Source: a virus. Taken from it: a stretch of DNA of 64,000 bases. Below are positions 18,500 through 26,560 of this stretch, piece by piece. Location of the stretch: the IMG/VR virus record IMGVR_UViG_3300007735_000795, positions 1 through 64,000 of that record, one strand, 5' to 3'. The notes under the pieces are model-generated. The model did not search any database. It saw only the letters and a program-made list of their open reading frames with translations, and was not told where the DNA came from. Position numbers and translations under genes: made by a program. Position 1 is the stretch's first letter, and every line of letters begins with the position of its first letter.

Positions 18500-19762
18500 T
18501 TATATTGTTTTAACTGTTTTTGAAACCATACTACCATTCTGAATGGCAAGTAATAAGTCTTGAGCATTAGCAGTAATTATAGGGCCTGCTACTTGTAAAC
18601 TAGGGTTAGGCAATGCTAATAAAGTAAAAGCAGAGGTTAATGCTGATCCTATTGTAGATAAAGTAGTAGATATATTAGTAAGTTGCACCATTAATTCATC
18701 CCCTAAAACAACAGGATTAACATCTCCAGTTGAAGCACCTAAATAAACTTTATTTGAAGCCAAAGTAATTTGTTTTCCTCCATCAATACCAACTGTATCT
18801 TCAGATGCTATGTGAATTTGTTTGTTTGAATTCATTATTATAGAATCTGTTTTTGAATTAAAAACTAATCTACCTGAATTTAAAATTATTTGTGGGTTTG
18901 TATATTCTCGTATTCCTTGGGGGAATGTTGAATTTGCAAAGGATGATTGTAAAGTGGTAGAAGGAGATAAAGGTATTTTTTGGGTACTTGTTAAATAAAC
19001 AGAAGATTTATCTTGGTTTATATTTTCTAAAGTTGGAACCCAAGACTCATTATTATCAATTACATTTTTAGATCCATTCCCTTGTCCATTTCTTATTATA
19101 GTAATAGGATCACCATTTGTTCCTACTTCAGACCATGAATTGGGTTTGCTATTAGTAGAAGTTTTAACTGTAGAACCTAAACGTATAGAATTACTATAAC
19201 GTCCTTCATATATTGTGTCTCCTTCGTATGGTAAAAGAGGATAATTATTTATAACATTATTTTCATTAAATGTGTTTCCTAAATCTATATCAGTGTCTGA
19301 ATCTTTTACTCTTCGGAGTGAACCTGCTTCTGTTTGTTCATAATCATTACTTTGCTGACTTCCACTTGCTATTCTGTTAATAGGTACAGCATTATGTACT
19401 TGACTATTCCAAACATTTATTGGTGGTAAATAATAAGCAATAACATTTGAAGTATTTTCTCCTACATTAGTATCTGCTAAATACACAATAGGTACTAATT
19501 CATTTATAAGAGGATATTGTTTAATATTTGGAAAAGCAGGTGCAGCTGGAATGAGATTTATAGTTTCTGAAAAAATAGGAAATTTGACGGGTTCAAAAAA
19601 TATTGTTCCTATACCATTCCATTCTCCAAATTCTTTAAACTTTTCATGAGTATCATCTAAGATAATGTCTCTAACTCTACTAGAAACAATAGAAAATGTT
19701 TTTGTTGAAGATTGAGTTCCTAAAATTCCTTTAGAAAATGTTTTGTCAAAAACTGTAGACAT
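18500..19762 (-). CDS. Baseplate spike/hub protein, gp5/VgrG-like C-terminal repeats
   Basis: A 420-residue protein. Its C-terminal part (about residues 285-350) has short alternating strands such as L-N-S-G-R-L-V-F-N-S-K, S-I-I-M-N-S-N-K-Q-I-H-I-A and G-G-K-Q-I-T-L-A-S-N-K-V-Y-L-G, the repeat pattern of the triple-stranded beta-helix of gp5-type and VgrG-type spikes. N-P-V-V-L-G-D-E-L follows, a common end to this module, then a helix. No lysozyme domain is visible. Its place next to baseplate genes fits a central puncturing spike. Confidence 0.72.
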   Translation of the reverse strand: MSTVFDKTFSKGILGTQSSTKTFSIVSSRVRDIILDDTHEKFKEFGEWNGIGTIFFEPVKFPIFSETINLIPAAPAFPNIKQYPLINELVPIVYLADTNVGENTSNVIAYYLPPINVWNSQVHNAVPINRIASGSQQSNDYEQTEAGSLRRVKDSDTDIDLGNTFNENNVINNYPLLPYEGDTIYEGRYSNSIRLGSTVKTSTNSKPNSWSEVGTNGDPITIIRNGQGNGSKNVIDNNESWVPTLENINQDKSSVYLTSTQKIPLSPSTTLQSSFANSTFPQGIREYTNPQIILNSGRLVFNSKTDSIIMNSNKQIHIASEDTVGIDGGKQITLASNKVYLGASTGDVNPVVLGDELMVQLTNISTTLSTIGSALTSAFTLLALPNPSLQVAGPIITANAQDLLLAIQNGSMVSKTVKTI

Positions 19763-20100
19763 TATTTTTCTCCTTCTTTAAATTTATCTATTTCGGCTAG
19801 TAGTTGGGCTTTTTCTTCATCCGAAATTCCGAAACCACCATCAGTAGAATTATTATTCATAATACGCTGGATGATGGTGGCCATTTTGATTAATTGTTCA
19901 TCGTTTTTAACACTTATTTCTAAGTATTCTTTAATTAATGGAACAATTAAAGTAGCGTCTCCTATTTCATTGACTAATGGCTTAAGTTCTGCTATTAGAG
20001 CGGAAATTTGTTTTTCTTTTTTCTTTTGATTATTATATATTTCCTCTAATATATCAGAAAACTTTTTATCACCAAATACTACGTTGTCTAAACCATTCAT
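19762..20100 (-). CDS. Small coiled-coil protein of the structural block
   Basis: A 112-residue charged protein with probable coiled coils (residues 18-50 and the C-terminal D-E-E-K-A-Q-L-L-A-E-I-D-K-F-K-E). It overlaps the spike gene by one base, so translation is likely coupled. A late-type box precedes it at 20119-20126. No family is recognised; an assembly or chaperone role for the hub is possible. Confidence 0.6.
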   Translation of the reverse strand: MNGLDNVVFGDKKFSDILEEIYNNQKKKEKQISALIAELKPLVNEIGDATLIVPLIKEYLEISVKNDEQLIKMATIIQRIMNNNSTDGGFGISDEEKAQLLAEIDKFKEGEK

Positions 20101-20118
20101 AATACATATATTTAGTGA

Positions 20119-20126
20119 TAAATATA
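20119..20126 (-). promoter_or_regulatory. Late-type promoter box
   Basis: TATATTTA followed by TCAC on the coding strand, 18 bases before the start at 20100. It would drive the spike, gp25-like and gp6-like run. Confidence 0.45.
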
Positions 20127-20127
20127 G

Positions 20128-20835
20128 TTATGGGAAATTTGTATACCCGTTTTCTAAATAGAAATAATAGTGTTCTTTAAACACATCATAAAGTTTATTA
20201 GCTATTTTAGTAATTTTAGGAGTTTTAGCATCAATAATTTCACGAATGTAAATGTAAAGAGCTTTTTTATTAAAAATGTCTATACTTTCTCTTTTGCGAA
20301 ATAACTCCAAAATTGCATCTGCTATTTTAGCATCATCGTTTTTTGGAAATAATTTAAAAATGTTATCTGAACAGTATTTCACATATTCATCCATAAATGC
20401 TGCTAATTTAACATTTATAGACACATCATCAATATTATAACTATACTTTTCATCTGATTCCAATTCAGCAATTGGGGCTTTATCAACGCGTTTTTTATAA
20501 TTTTTGGTATTTGAAATTATTAAATAACGTTTAGCAATTGTTCCAAAGTATGAATATGCTTTAGCTCCTTTTTCTGGGTTGAATAAATGAATTTTAGAAA
20601 GTAAAAATGAAATTACTTCATGTTGTAAATCCTCAATATTATCTACTTCAGTATAATAAAATTTAAAAGTATGGATAATATTTTCTGTTAATTTAAAAAA
20701 AGCGTAGTGAATACGTTCTCTATAAATTTTATCTTTTACCTCATAATCAACAGTGTTATTGTATTCTACAATTGCATTTTCTGTTTCTTGAGTAAAATAC
20801 ATTCCACTTGTTTTAGGTTTTACTTGAACGCTCAT
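20128..20835 (-). CDS. Sigma factor, T4 gp55-like late sigma
   Basis: A 235-residue protein with a sigma-70 region-2-like segment at about residues 40-110: an amphipathic helix with H-Y-A-F-F-K-L-T-E-N-I-I, then N-I-E-D-L-Q-H-E-V-I-S-F-L-L (the core-binding D-L-x-Q/H-E pattern), then F-N-P-E-K-G-A-K-A-Y-S-Y-F-G-T-I-A-K-R (the region 2.3/2.4 pattern of F-D-P-x-x-G-x-x-F). There is no obvious region 4, as in gp55. It probably directs host RNA polymerase to the ATATTTAT boxes. It overlaps the gene upstream by four bases. Confidence 0.82.
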   Translation of the reverse strand: MSVQVKPKTSGMYFTQETENAIVEYNNTVDYEVKDKIYRERIHYAFFKLTENIIHTFKFYYTEVDNIEDLQHEVISFLLSKIHLFNPEKGAKAYSYFGTIAKRYLIISNTKNYKKRVDKAPIAELESDEKYSYNIDDVSINVKLAAFMDEYVKYCSDNIFKLFPKNDDAKIADAILELFRKRESIDIFNKKALYIYIREIIDAKTPKITKIANKLYDVFKEHYYFYLENGYTNFP

Positions 20836-21107
20836 AGGTTTTTAATATTAAATTGGTTTAATACATCTTGTATCTGTTTTATAGACTCAAAGAAAAAACC
20901 TACTTCATCATCTGATTTAAACGATTCTCTAGCGTCTACTTCTTTTAGACGTTTATCTGAATGTTCAATAATGTCTGAAATTTTATTTAAGTAAACCATA
21001 TACCCAGCGAGTATATCTTCTTGTTTTTCATTTTTCTTAAGAAGGTTAAAGGTCGTGTATCCTAAAACCACGACCAATAGACCTAAAACAACTATAGTAA
21101 GTATCAT
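20832..21107 (-). CDS. Single-pass membrane protein, unknown function
   Basis: A 91-residue protein with one N-terminal membrane segment (about residues 2-23, I-L-T-I-V-V-L-G-L-L-V-V-V-L-G) followed by a cytoplasmic-type charged region, probably helical. It overlaps both neighbours by ATGA and so is tied to the HD-domain gene and the sigma gene. No family is recognised. Confidence 0.62.
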   Translation of the reverse strand: MILTIVVLGLLVVVLGYTTFNLLKKNEKQEDILAGYMVYLNKISDIIEHSDKRLKEVDARESFKSDDEVGFFFESIKQIQDVLNQFNIKNL

Positions 21108-21880
21108 ATATTGTCTAATAAACTTTTTAATCCTTCACTTTTAATGTTACTAAGTGCTTTTGTTTTGATAGGTGCTTTTTTAGTATCATTAATTTTGAAG
21201 TTACTTGATTTTTCTTTTGTTTTTTCACCTTTTAACTTAGGCAACCATTCTCTTTCAAATTCAATTCTAGCAGCCATTAAGTCTGCTTGATGTACAATGA
21301 ATACTAAAGCAGTACGTGGTTTTGTTTCTGGGGACCAAGACATCAAATATGGTTTGTTAGCATCATCATATAAACCATCATGTAATTTAATTGCTAACAT
21401 TTCATTCCTGGAGAATGTAATACCATGAGACATGAGTAAATGTAAACCACGGTCTGGTACTGACATGTATTCAAGACGATCATTGAATTTATAGTCTTCA
21501 CCTAATTTTTCTCGTCTCCATTGGTCATCCTGGGGTATATATGATTCATTTTGTTCATCGCCTATTTTACCTAAGTCATGGTTTAAAGCAGCAAATACTA
21601 ATTCTTCAACTGTATATGTTGAAGTATCAACTCCCATTTCTTCCCATACTTGGTTAAGTTTAAGAGCACAGTTTACAACTCGTAAAACGTGTTCAACGTA
21701 ACCGCCTGGGAAAGCATTATGGTATTCTTTCTTATGTGATGCAGGCATCATCATAATACGTTCTGAGTATTTAGAATAAAAATCTAATAGTTGAGAACAA
21801 CGAGGTTCTGAAATATAGGTTTTAATTGTTTCCTCAAAATCAATCCAGTTTTGTTGAATTTGTTCTGCTGTCAGTTTCAT
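21104..21880 (-). CDS. HD-domain phosphohydrolase
   Basis: A 258-residue protein with an HD metal site: G-G-Y-V-E-H-V-L-R-V gives the first His (about residue 64), A-A-L-N-H-D-L-G-K gives the H-D pair (about 96-97), and later I-K-L-H-D-G-L-Y-D and I-V-H-Q-A-D-L-M-A-A complete the set. Phage HD proteins hydrolyse nucleotides, including dNMPs, (p)ppGpp-like or cyclic signals; the substrate here is unknown. The basic C-terminus (about 40 residues) is probably disordered. It is linked by overlap to the small membrane protein and the sigma gene downstream. Confidence 0.8.
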   Translation of the reverse strand: MKLTAEQIQQNWIDFEETIKTYISEPRCSQLLDFYSKYSERIMMMPASHKKEYHNAFPGGYVEHVLRVVNCALKLNQVWEEMGVDTSTYTVEELVFAALNHDLGKIGDEQNESYIPQDDQWRREKLGEDYKFNDRLEYMSVPDRGLHLLMSHGITFSRNEMLAIKLHDGLYDDANKPYLMSWSPETKPRTALVFIVHQADLMAARIEFEREWLPKLKGEKTKEKSSNFKINDTKKAPIKTKALSNIKSEGLKSLLDNI

Positions 21881-21895
21881 AACTTTTATTTGTTT

Positions 21896-22078
21896 TTAAT
21901 TATACATGTTTTGTTCTGATTCAACGTATAAACGAGCTTGGTCTACATATTCCCTAATACGTGATAAAGCATCCATATATGCTTCTACAGATTGTCCTTG
22001 TTTAATAATAAAATTGAGTTGATTGGTTACACTTTCAATTTTGTCTAATTCATGTAATACACTGTCTTTATTTTTCAT
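21896..22078 (-). CDS. Small helical protein, unknown function
   Basis: A 60-residue charged protein that reads as two helices (H-E-L-D-K-I-E-S-V-T-N-Q-L-N and Y-M-D-A-L-S-R-I-R-E-Y-V). It precedes the HD gene by 15 bases and has an A-rich leader typical of this genome. No family is recognised. Confidence 0.55.
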   Translation of the reverse strand: MKNKDSVLHELDKIESVTNQLNFIIKQGQSVEAYMDALSRIREYVDQARLYVESEQNMYN

Positions 22079-22188
22079 AATTGTTTATTTTTATAACGCG
22101 TTTTAACGTTTCACATTTTCTTATTTACTCCATTTACACAACTCGTATCTATATAATACGAATGTGAATTATGACCTCCAAGTTATTT

Positions 22189-22602
22189 TTAAGAGAAGTT
22201 TGCTATGTCTTGTACTTTCTTTAGAAAAGCACATTTTTCATACTCTTCTAATTCCAAGTAATGATTTAATGACGAATTAAGTGCTTTTTCAAATGTTTTA
22301 TCTGAATATAATTTTATACTGTCTATATGAGTAGCATTATTTAGATTTAACTTTGCTAATTGTTCAAATGCTCTTTCGTGCACCATATAACAACTAGTCT
22401 TTTCAACTTCATCCATGTCTAAAGCAGGTTCTGAGGTTCGGAAAAATACTATCATCTGTTTTACAAATGTTTCATAATTAGAAATCATTTTTTTAAACAT
22501 ACCAATCCACATAATAGGACTTTCAGACAAGTCTACTTTCGTTTCCTGTTCTTCAGGTTCTTCGTTTGAAGTAAATAAACTAAATATTTTATTAATATTC
22601 AT
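22189..22602 (-). CDS. Unknown protein with UVR-like C-terminal helix pair
   Basis: I start this gene at the ATG at 22602 (M-N-I-N-K-I-F), because the longer reading frame begins inside an upstream terminator hairpin. The 137-residue product ends in Y-L-E-L-E-E-Y-E-K-C-A-F-L-K-K-V, resembling the helical hairpin of UvrB/UvrC-type UVR motifs. The same pattern recurs in the protein at 33533-33781. A late-type box (22609-22616) overlaps the leader. The function is unknown. Confidence 0.6.
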   Translation of the reverse strand: MNINKIFSLFTSNEEPEEQETKVDLSESPIMWIGMFKKMISNYETFVKQMIVFFRTSEPALDMDEVEKTSCYMVHERAFEQLAKLNLNNATHIDSIKLYSDKTFEKALNSSLNHYLELEEYEKCAFLKKVQDIANFS

Positions 22603-22608
22603 TGTATA

Positions 22609-22616
22609 TAAATATA
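22609..22616 (-). promoter_or_regulatory. Late-type promoter box
   Basis: TATATTTA followed by TATA on the coding strand, six bases before the start at 22602 and just after a terminator hairpin, so a new transcript probably begins here. Confidence 0.45.
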
Positions 22617-22617
22617 T

Positions 22618-22647
22618 ACAAACAAAAAAAGCAGCCAAAGCTGCTTT
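22618..22647 (-). terminator. Rho-independent terminator
   Basis: Stem AAAGCAGC/GCTGCTTT (22640-22647 with 22628-22635 in coding order) with a TTTG loop, followed on the minus strand by a run of T. It ends transcription of the gene at 22681-23043. Confidence 0.85.
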
Positions 22648-22680
22648 ATAAAAAAGTAAGCGTCCCTTAACGGGTTAATA

Positions 22681-23043
22681 TTATCCTTTAATTAATTGTT
22701 TAGTACTAATTGTACTTAATGCTTTATCAATACGTGAATCGATATACGAATTGGTTTCATCAATTCGTCTATGAAGATAAGCATCACATTCACTTATACG
22801 TCTGTTAAGTTTTTCATCAATGTCATCTATATATCTATGATTCCAATTAACACGATCATTCAATTCACGATCCATATTAACAAATCGAGTATGAAGTTCA
22901 CGTGGGGCTTCATCCATTAGACGTTGTATATAATCAATACGTTGTTGTTGTTTGTTAATCTTAAGCAAACCCCAAACAATTACAGCTACAAAAGCAGCAG
23001 CAATAATCGAGAGCATACCTAAAACAAAATACATTGTTTCCAT
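22681..23043 (-). CDS. Membrane-anchored coiled-coil protein
   Basis: I choose the ATG at 23043 (M-E-T-M-Y-F-V-L-G) because AGGAG stands nine bases upstream, one of the few clear Shine-Dalgarno sites here; a longer frame begins at 23076. The 120-residue product has one N-terminal membrane segment (residues 4-24) and then a repeating coiled coil with heptads containing R-R-I and I-D-x-R-I-D. A terminator follows directly. The function is unknown. Confidence 0.65.
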   Translation of the reverse strand: METMYFVLGMLSIIAAAFVAVIVWGLLKINKQQQRIDYIQRLMDEAPRELHTRFVNMDRELNDRVNWNHRYIDDIDEKLNRRISECDAYLHRRIDETNSYIDSRIDKALSTISTKQLIKG

Positions 23044-23097
23044 AATTTTTTTCTCCTTTATTTTAAAATATGTCAAAGAACGCTCACTTAATTATTG

Positions 23098-23169
23098 TAG
23101 TCGGTACGGGAATCGAACCCGTGTTACCAGAATGAAAATCTGATGTCCTAACCCCTAGACGAACCGACC
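23098..23169 (-). tRNA. tRNA-Glu (anticodon TTC)
   Basis: The transcript folds into a complete cloverleaf. The acceptor is GGTCGGT/ACCGACT with one G-U pair, the D-arm reads TCGTCTAGGGGTTAGGAC as in many tRNA-Glu, and the anticodon stem is TCAGA/TCTGG with loop TTTTCAT giving TTC. The T-arm is ACGGG TTCGATT CCCGT. The 3' CCA is not encoded. It is the only fully regular tRNA in the window. Confidence 0.93.
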
Positions 23170-23232
23170 ATTCTAAACTTTTAAAACCCATCTCTCATGA
23201 GGTAAGGAAACTCTGTTTAGTTGTTTTTTGCG

Positions 23233-23354
23233 TAGTCAAGGTAGGACTTGAACCTACACGCCTTTGAGGCTGGCAATCAATGTTTCCTCGAAACATGATT
23301 TGCGTCTACCGCGAATATCATCCCCAGGGCTAATATTCTTTTCGCCACTTGACT
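23233..23354 (-). tRNA. Aberrant tRNA-Leu-like gene (expanded D-loop and anticodon arm)
   Basis: The ends are those of a tRNA: acceptor AGTCAAG/CTTGACT (7 bp), T-arm GTAGG TTCAAGT CCTAC, and the leucine-type D-arm end GGTAGACGC. The length is 122 nt instead of about 86. The D-loop holds an extra segment of roughly 28 nt that can pair with itself (GAATAT/ATATTC). The anticodon region is an extended hairpin, AATC plus ATGTT / AACAT plus GATT, closed by a 7-nt loop TCGAGGA, where GAG would be the anticodon. It could be a non-canonical tRNA, a tRNA-like regulatory RNA or a decaying gene. Confidence 0.5.
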
Positions 23355-23356
23355 AG

Positions 23357-23548
23357 TTAGTCTTTCAAATTATCATACTTACAACACGATAAATAATATT
23401 CTACTATCTGTTGTTTAGTAATACCAACACGTTTGTTAGTATTTTCCAAAATAACCACCCACAATTCGTTTATGTGAGTGGTATTTGGAATGATTTTTAA
23501 CTCTTTAGTTATTAATTGTGCTAATTCGTCTTTGCTATTAAGCTGCAT
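23357..23548 (-). CDS. Small protein, unknown function
   Basis: A 63-residue reading from the ATG at 23548 (M-Q-L-N-S-K-D-E-L); in-frame ATGs at 23566 and 23578 overlap the DUF932 gene further. The product looks helical (E-L-A-Q-L-I-T-K-E-L and K-Q-Q-I-V-E-Y-Y-L). It overlaps the end of the DUF932 gene by 11 bases. No family is recognised. Confidence 0.5.
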   Translation of the reverse strand: MQLNSKDELAQLITKELKIIPNTTHINELWVVILENTNKRVGITKQQIVEYYLSCCKYDNLKD

Positions 23549-24341
23549 ATTCAACTGCAAGTTCATATAGCTTAGCATTCAAATCAAGGTCTTGTTTAAA
23601 GTTCTTAATTTTTCTTGCTTTACGCAACTTAGTGCCTGAGGTATATTCAAACATACCATGTACTAGTTTTTCTTGAACTACATTAAATACACTCCACAAG
23701 TCATTACCATTATCTTCAGGACGAGTTGGTGTAACCAATTCATTATAGTTAATAATAATATTTTGTAGTTGCTCAACACCAAAACGAATTTCAGCTGCTC
23801 TTCTAGCAAATTCAGTAATTTGTTCTTGACGAAGAGTTTTCTTTTTAAAACGATTCATTGATTCAACTGTCAATGGAAGTGACTGAACCATAGTATTAAT
23901 TACTCGTTGTAATTCTTCAAAACCATATCCGTAGTGACGAATCTTAAGATTTTCAAATTCCTTAGAACAAATCACAAGTCCATTTTCACAAACCAAACGG
24001 AACAAACCAGCAGTAAATGTAAATGCATTTTTACCATCATGGCTATTAGTTAGAAGAATCTGTGGGAACACATTATCACCATCTGTTCCTTCAATAAACA
24101 AATCATTGTTACGGAACACAACTAAGTGTTTTTGGTAACCATCACCTTTACGGGCACGTACTTCTTTTGCATCAACAACTCCCCAACCTAGTTTTTCCAT
24201 GTCCTGGACAATTTGTAGGGTTGAAATGTGAGCATACTTTTCACTAGTACCTGGAGCACCAGTAGTTGCAAAAATTGATTTTGCTTTTTCTTTAATTTCT
24301 GACTCTGTCAAAAATTTTGTTGTTTCTAAATTCAATGGCAT
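23538..24341 (-). CDS. DUF932 phage/plasmid protein
   Basis: A 267-residue protein with the signature of DUF932: L-L-T-N-S-H-D-G-K-N-A-F-T-F-T-A-G-L-F-R, then L-V-C-E-N-G-L-V-I (about residues 98-126), and a C-terminal helical region. The family is widespread in phages and plasmids and its function is unsettled. An early promoter at 24366-24397 lies directly upstream. Confidence 0.85.
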   Translation of the reverse strand: MPLNLETTKFLTESEIKEKAKSIFATTGAPGTSEKYAHISTLQIVQDMEKLGWGVVDAKEVRARKGDGYQKHLVVFRNNDLFIEGTDGDNVFPQILLTNSHDGKNAFTFTAGLFRLVCENGLVICSKEFENLKIRHYGYGFEELQRVINTMVQSLPLTVESMNRFKKKTLRQEQITEFARRAAEIRFGVEQLQNIIINYNELVTPTRPEDNGNDLWSVFNVVQEKLVHGMFEYTSGTKLRKARKIKNFKQDLDLNAKLYELAVEYAA

Positions 24342-24365
24342 AACTTTTATTTTTTTATTTATAAT

Positions 24366-24397
24366 TAAATATACGAAATTTCTCCTGTGAAGCCAAA
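24366..24397 (-). promoter_or_regulatory. Early promoter for DUF932 gene
   Basis: TTTG (24394-24397) and TATATTTA (24366-24373) are 20 nt apart on the coding strand, matching the Bacteroidota consensus. Confidence 0.8.
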
Positions 24398-24404
24398 TTT
24401 CCTG

Positions 24405-24710
24405 TTAAAGAAATTTTATCAAGTAACACATTCTATTCAACATGTCATGTTTCTGCATTCTTAAATCAATGCGATACGGTTCATGGTTAAGTGTTTCTTC
24501 CATTTCTTGAATTTTAATAGCCATGTCCTTTAGTTTTTCCACTTCAGAACCTTCAATTTCACCTTCCATTTTCATGTTTGGAAGAACAACATTAAGTGGC
24601 CTTTCGATTCGTTTACGTCCTCGTTTTTTTCCTTCACCTACAGGAATGTTAATAATTGTTTGTTCTTTTTTACCCGTTCCAGGTGGGCGTCCTCTACGTT
24701 TTTGTTCCAT
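24405..24710 (-). CDS. AT-hook DNA-binding protein
   Basis: I start at the ATG at 24710 (M-E-Q-K-R-R-G-R-P-P-G), preceded by the usual A-rich leader. The 101-residue product opens with an AT-hook (R-R-G-R-P-P) and a second basic patch (K-K-R-G-R-K-R), followed by a helical acidic region. AT-hooks also occur at 30077 and 31776, so minor-groove binding to AT-rich DNA is a theme of this early region. Confidence 0.65.
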   Translation of the reverse strand: MEQKRRGRPPGTGKKEQTIINIPVGEGKKRGRKRIERPLNVVLPNMKMEGEIEGSEVEKLKDMAIKIQEMEETLNHEPYRIDLRMQKHDMLNRMCYLIKFL

Positions 24711-24730
24711 AACTTTTATTTGTTTTTTAA

Positions 24731-24901
24731 TTATACAATAGCTGATGTGATAATCCAATAGATCAATACTTGAACAATGTATCCCCATTTTTGTTCCTTA
24801 AATGAAATACTTTCATTTTTCTTTTTGGCTTCAATTTGGATGTGAGACACAGCGCAATATCCAGTCCAAATATACGCTGCAATTGTAAGTGTTGTGTCCA
24901 T
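24731..24901 (-). CDS. Small membrane protein
   Basis: A 56-residue product from ATG at 24901 to TAA at 24731. It has an N-terminal hydrophobic stretch (L-T-I-A-A-Y-I-W-T-G-Y-C-A-V) and a C-terminal one (Y-I-V-Q-V-L-I-Y-W-I-I), separated by a basic K-K-K turn, as in a two-pass hairpin. An early promoter sits 20 bases upstream. The function is unknown. Confidence 0.6.
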   Translation of the reverse strand: MDTTLTIAAYIWTGYCAVSHIQIEAKKKNESISFKEQKWGYIVQVLIYWIITSAIV

Positions 24902-24921
24902 TTGCGTTTCTTATTTATACC

Positions 24922-24953
24922 TAAATATACGACAAATTTCCTGGGAAGCCAAA
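24922..24953 (-). promoter_or_regulatory. Early promoter with upstream TGTTCAC element
   Basis: TTTG (24950-24953), 20 nt, TATATTTA (24922-24929) on the coding strand. TGTTCAC stands eight bases upstream of TTTG (24962-24968), as at three other early promoters. Confidence 0.8.
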
Positions 24954-24992
24954 TAAGAGGCGTGAACAGTGCGCTTTTCCTGTAAAATTACA

Positions 24993-25868
24993 TTAAATAG
25001 ACAATGGAACCATTTTCTTTCCCACTACAAATACTAAATTTTTAGTACTAACCAATATTTTTTTAGGGTTTTGATTAGCCGGGAATATGGCTTCCATCAT
25101 ATCATCAAACAATAGATTATTTAAATTCTTACTTTGGTTTACTAAATTGATAAAACTTTTACTGTTTCCACTGTAAGAATAAATTCCATAATCACCATTA
25201 GCCAAAGATATACCGTCTAAGTAAGCCTTTAATTTATCCATTTGTTCTGTAGGAATATTGCTTGCCAAAAATGCTGATACAGCTGGGTTACCCATTAGTT
25301 TTTTATTTGAAGCATCTTCCAAAGTTATAGGTGCATAAAAAGAACCATCCACCTCTATCCCAAAAAAGTCAGCTACTGGGTAAATTTTACTTAACCACAA
25401 GTTATATGATCCTTCATATAATATTTTATCTGAAAATAAGTTACCATAGTGAACAAATATCATGTAATACATGGTTGAACCTATTCCTTTTCCTCTATAT
25501 AATGTACTAACATAACTTAAAACTACTTGTGCTCCTTCTATTTTATAAGGTTTATCAGAAGACCTATCAATCAAATCCATTTCTACACTTCCAACAATGT
25601 ATTGTCTCCAAGTTGTAGCATCAGGTTTTACTAACCATTTTGTTCGTTCAGTGGTTTGATTTGCTTCTATTAGTCTATAACCTTCTGCTTCAATTAATTC
25701 AGTGTATTTTCCTTCTATTAAACTTTCATCAACCACATCATCTAAATCTTCTTCAGCAATGTCAAAGTCAATAGCAAAGTAGTTATACATTATGTCATCA
25801 TTTATAACACCACGTAATTGACCCTTACGTAGGTCTAGTTCTTTGAGCAGATCAGTTAGTTTTATCAT
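24993..25868 (-). CDS. GNAT-like acetyltransferase with capsid-targeting-like N-terminus
   Basis: A 291-residue protein. The central segment V-V-L-S-Y-V-S-T-L-Y-R-G-K-G-I-G-S-T-M fits GNAT motif A, with R-G-K-G-I-G as the acetyl-CoA pyrophosphate loop. The first ten residues (MIKLTDLLKE) are identical to those of the kinase at 964-1761 and end in L-K-E, like a prohead-protease site. The gene lies in the early region, yet a late-type box (25874-25881) sits five bases before the start and no TTTG element is present. I infer a packaged, injected enzyme; its target is unknown. Confidence 0.68.
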   Translation of the reverse strand: MIKLTDLLKELDLRKGQLRGVINDDIMYNYFAIDFDIAEEDLDDVVDESLIEGKYTELIEAEGYRLIEANQTTERTKWLVKPDATTWRQYIVGSVEMDLIDRSSDKPYKIEGAQVVLSYVSTLYRGKGIGSTMYYMIFVHYGNLFSDKILYEGSYNLWLSKIYPVADFFGIEVDGSFYAPITLEDASNKKLMGNPAVSAFLASNIPTEQMDKLKAYLDGISLANGDYGIYSYSGNSKSFINLVNQSKNLNNLLFDDMMEAIFPANQNPKKILVSTKNLVFVVGKKMVPLSI

Positions 25869-25873
25869 GGTAA

Positions 25874-25881
25874 TAAATATT
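25874..25881 (-). promoter_or_regulatory. Late-type promoter box
   Basis: AATATTTA followed by T on the coding strand, directly before the GNAT-like gene. It is an isolated late-type signal among early promoters. Confidence 0.45.
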
Positions 25882-25935
25882 TTAAAAACAAGAAAAGGCC
25901 CCCATATGCAGTTCTTTCACCCACACATCTTAATA

Positions 25936-25950
25936 CGTATATACGTATAT
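25936..25950. repeat. 15-bp direct repeat, copy 1 (CGTATATACGTATAT)
   Basis: This 15-mer overlaps the stop of the GIY-YIG gene and recurs exactly at 26655-26669 beyond its start. It contains the palindrome CGTATATACG. Confidence 0.85.
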
Positions 25951-26555
25951 CAATATATAATAGGATTACCCACTTGAAATAACGCCCCTATTTCCCGTAC
26001 TTTATCAAAGGCAACTAATGGGTCAACTTCAAAGAACTCCCTTTCTTTTCCCAAATCAGAAAATACTCTTTTATCGGAAAAACATTTGTGTACCTGTTGT
26101 TCAACCCTAAACGCATTACCTTTAGAAACGGGTAGAGCAAATTTAGGAATCCATTCGGTGACAGTAGATGAAGCATTAAGCATCTTTACTCTGCCTTCAA
26201 CAGTACGTTCTGTCATCCCTATTTTAACCAAGTTTGGGTATCCTGGGTTAGTAAGTACATACACATATTCAATGTTGTCTTTGGTTTTGGACTGGATATC
26301 TATGTTTTGGATTCCATAAACAAACGCCCATTCGTTTTCACTAAGTGAAATTTCAATTAAATATTGTGCTCGGATGAAAGTTAAAAAACGGTCTGTTTGT
26401 ATGTGTCTAAACTTTGATCTTAGTGCAGAATAATTGGATTTCCAAGTTTGAAATTTAGAATCGGGGAGGACAGTATTGGAAGGATCCAATATTGTTATTT
26501 CGCCTATACTTTCCAAGTATAATGCTTCGTCAAGTGTAAGTTTGTCTCTATACAT
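25950..26555 (-). CDS. GIY-YIG protein of the T5orf172/MUG113 type
   Basis: I start at the ATG at 26555 (M-Y-R-D-K-L-T-L), since the -7 box ends five bases before it; a longer frame from 26591 would run through the promoter. The C-terminal 100 residues have the T5orf172 pattern: Y-V-Y-V-L-T-N-P-G-Y-P-N-L-V-K-I-G-M-T, E-G-R-V-K-M-L-N, then V-E-Q-Q-V-H and F-F-E-V. The N-terminal half is an unassigned helical domain. Exact 15-bp repeats bound the gene, which suggests insertion as a unit. The transcript would be nearly leaderless. Confidence 0.75.
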   Translation of the reverse strand: MYRDKLTLDEALYLESIGEITILDPSNTVLPDSKFQTWKSNYSALRSKFRHIQTDRFLTFIRAQYLIEISLSENEWAFVYGIQNIDIQSKTKDNIEYVYVLTNPGYPNLVKIGMTERTVEGRVKMLNASSTVTEWIPKFALPVSKGNAFRVEQQVHKCFSDKRVFSDLGKEREFFEVDPLVAFDKVREIGALFQVGNPIIY

Positions 26556-26560
26556 ATATA

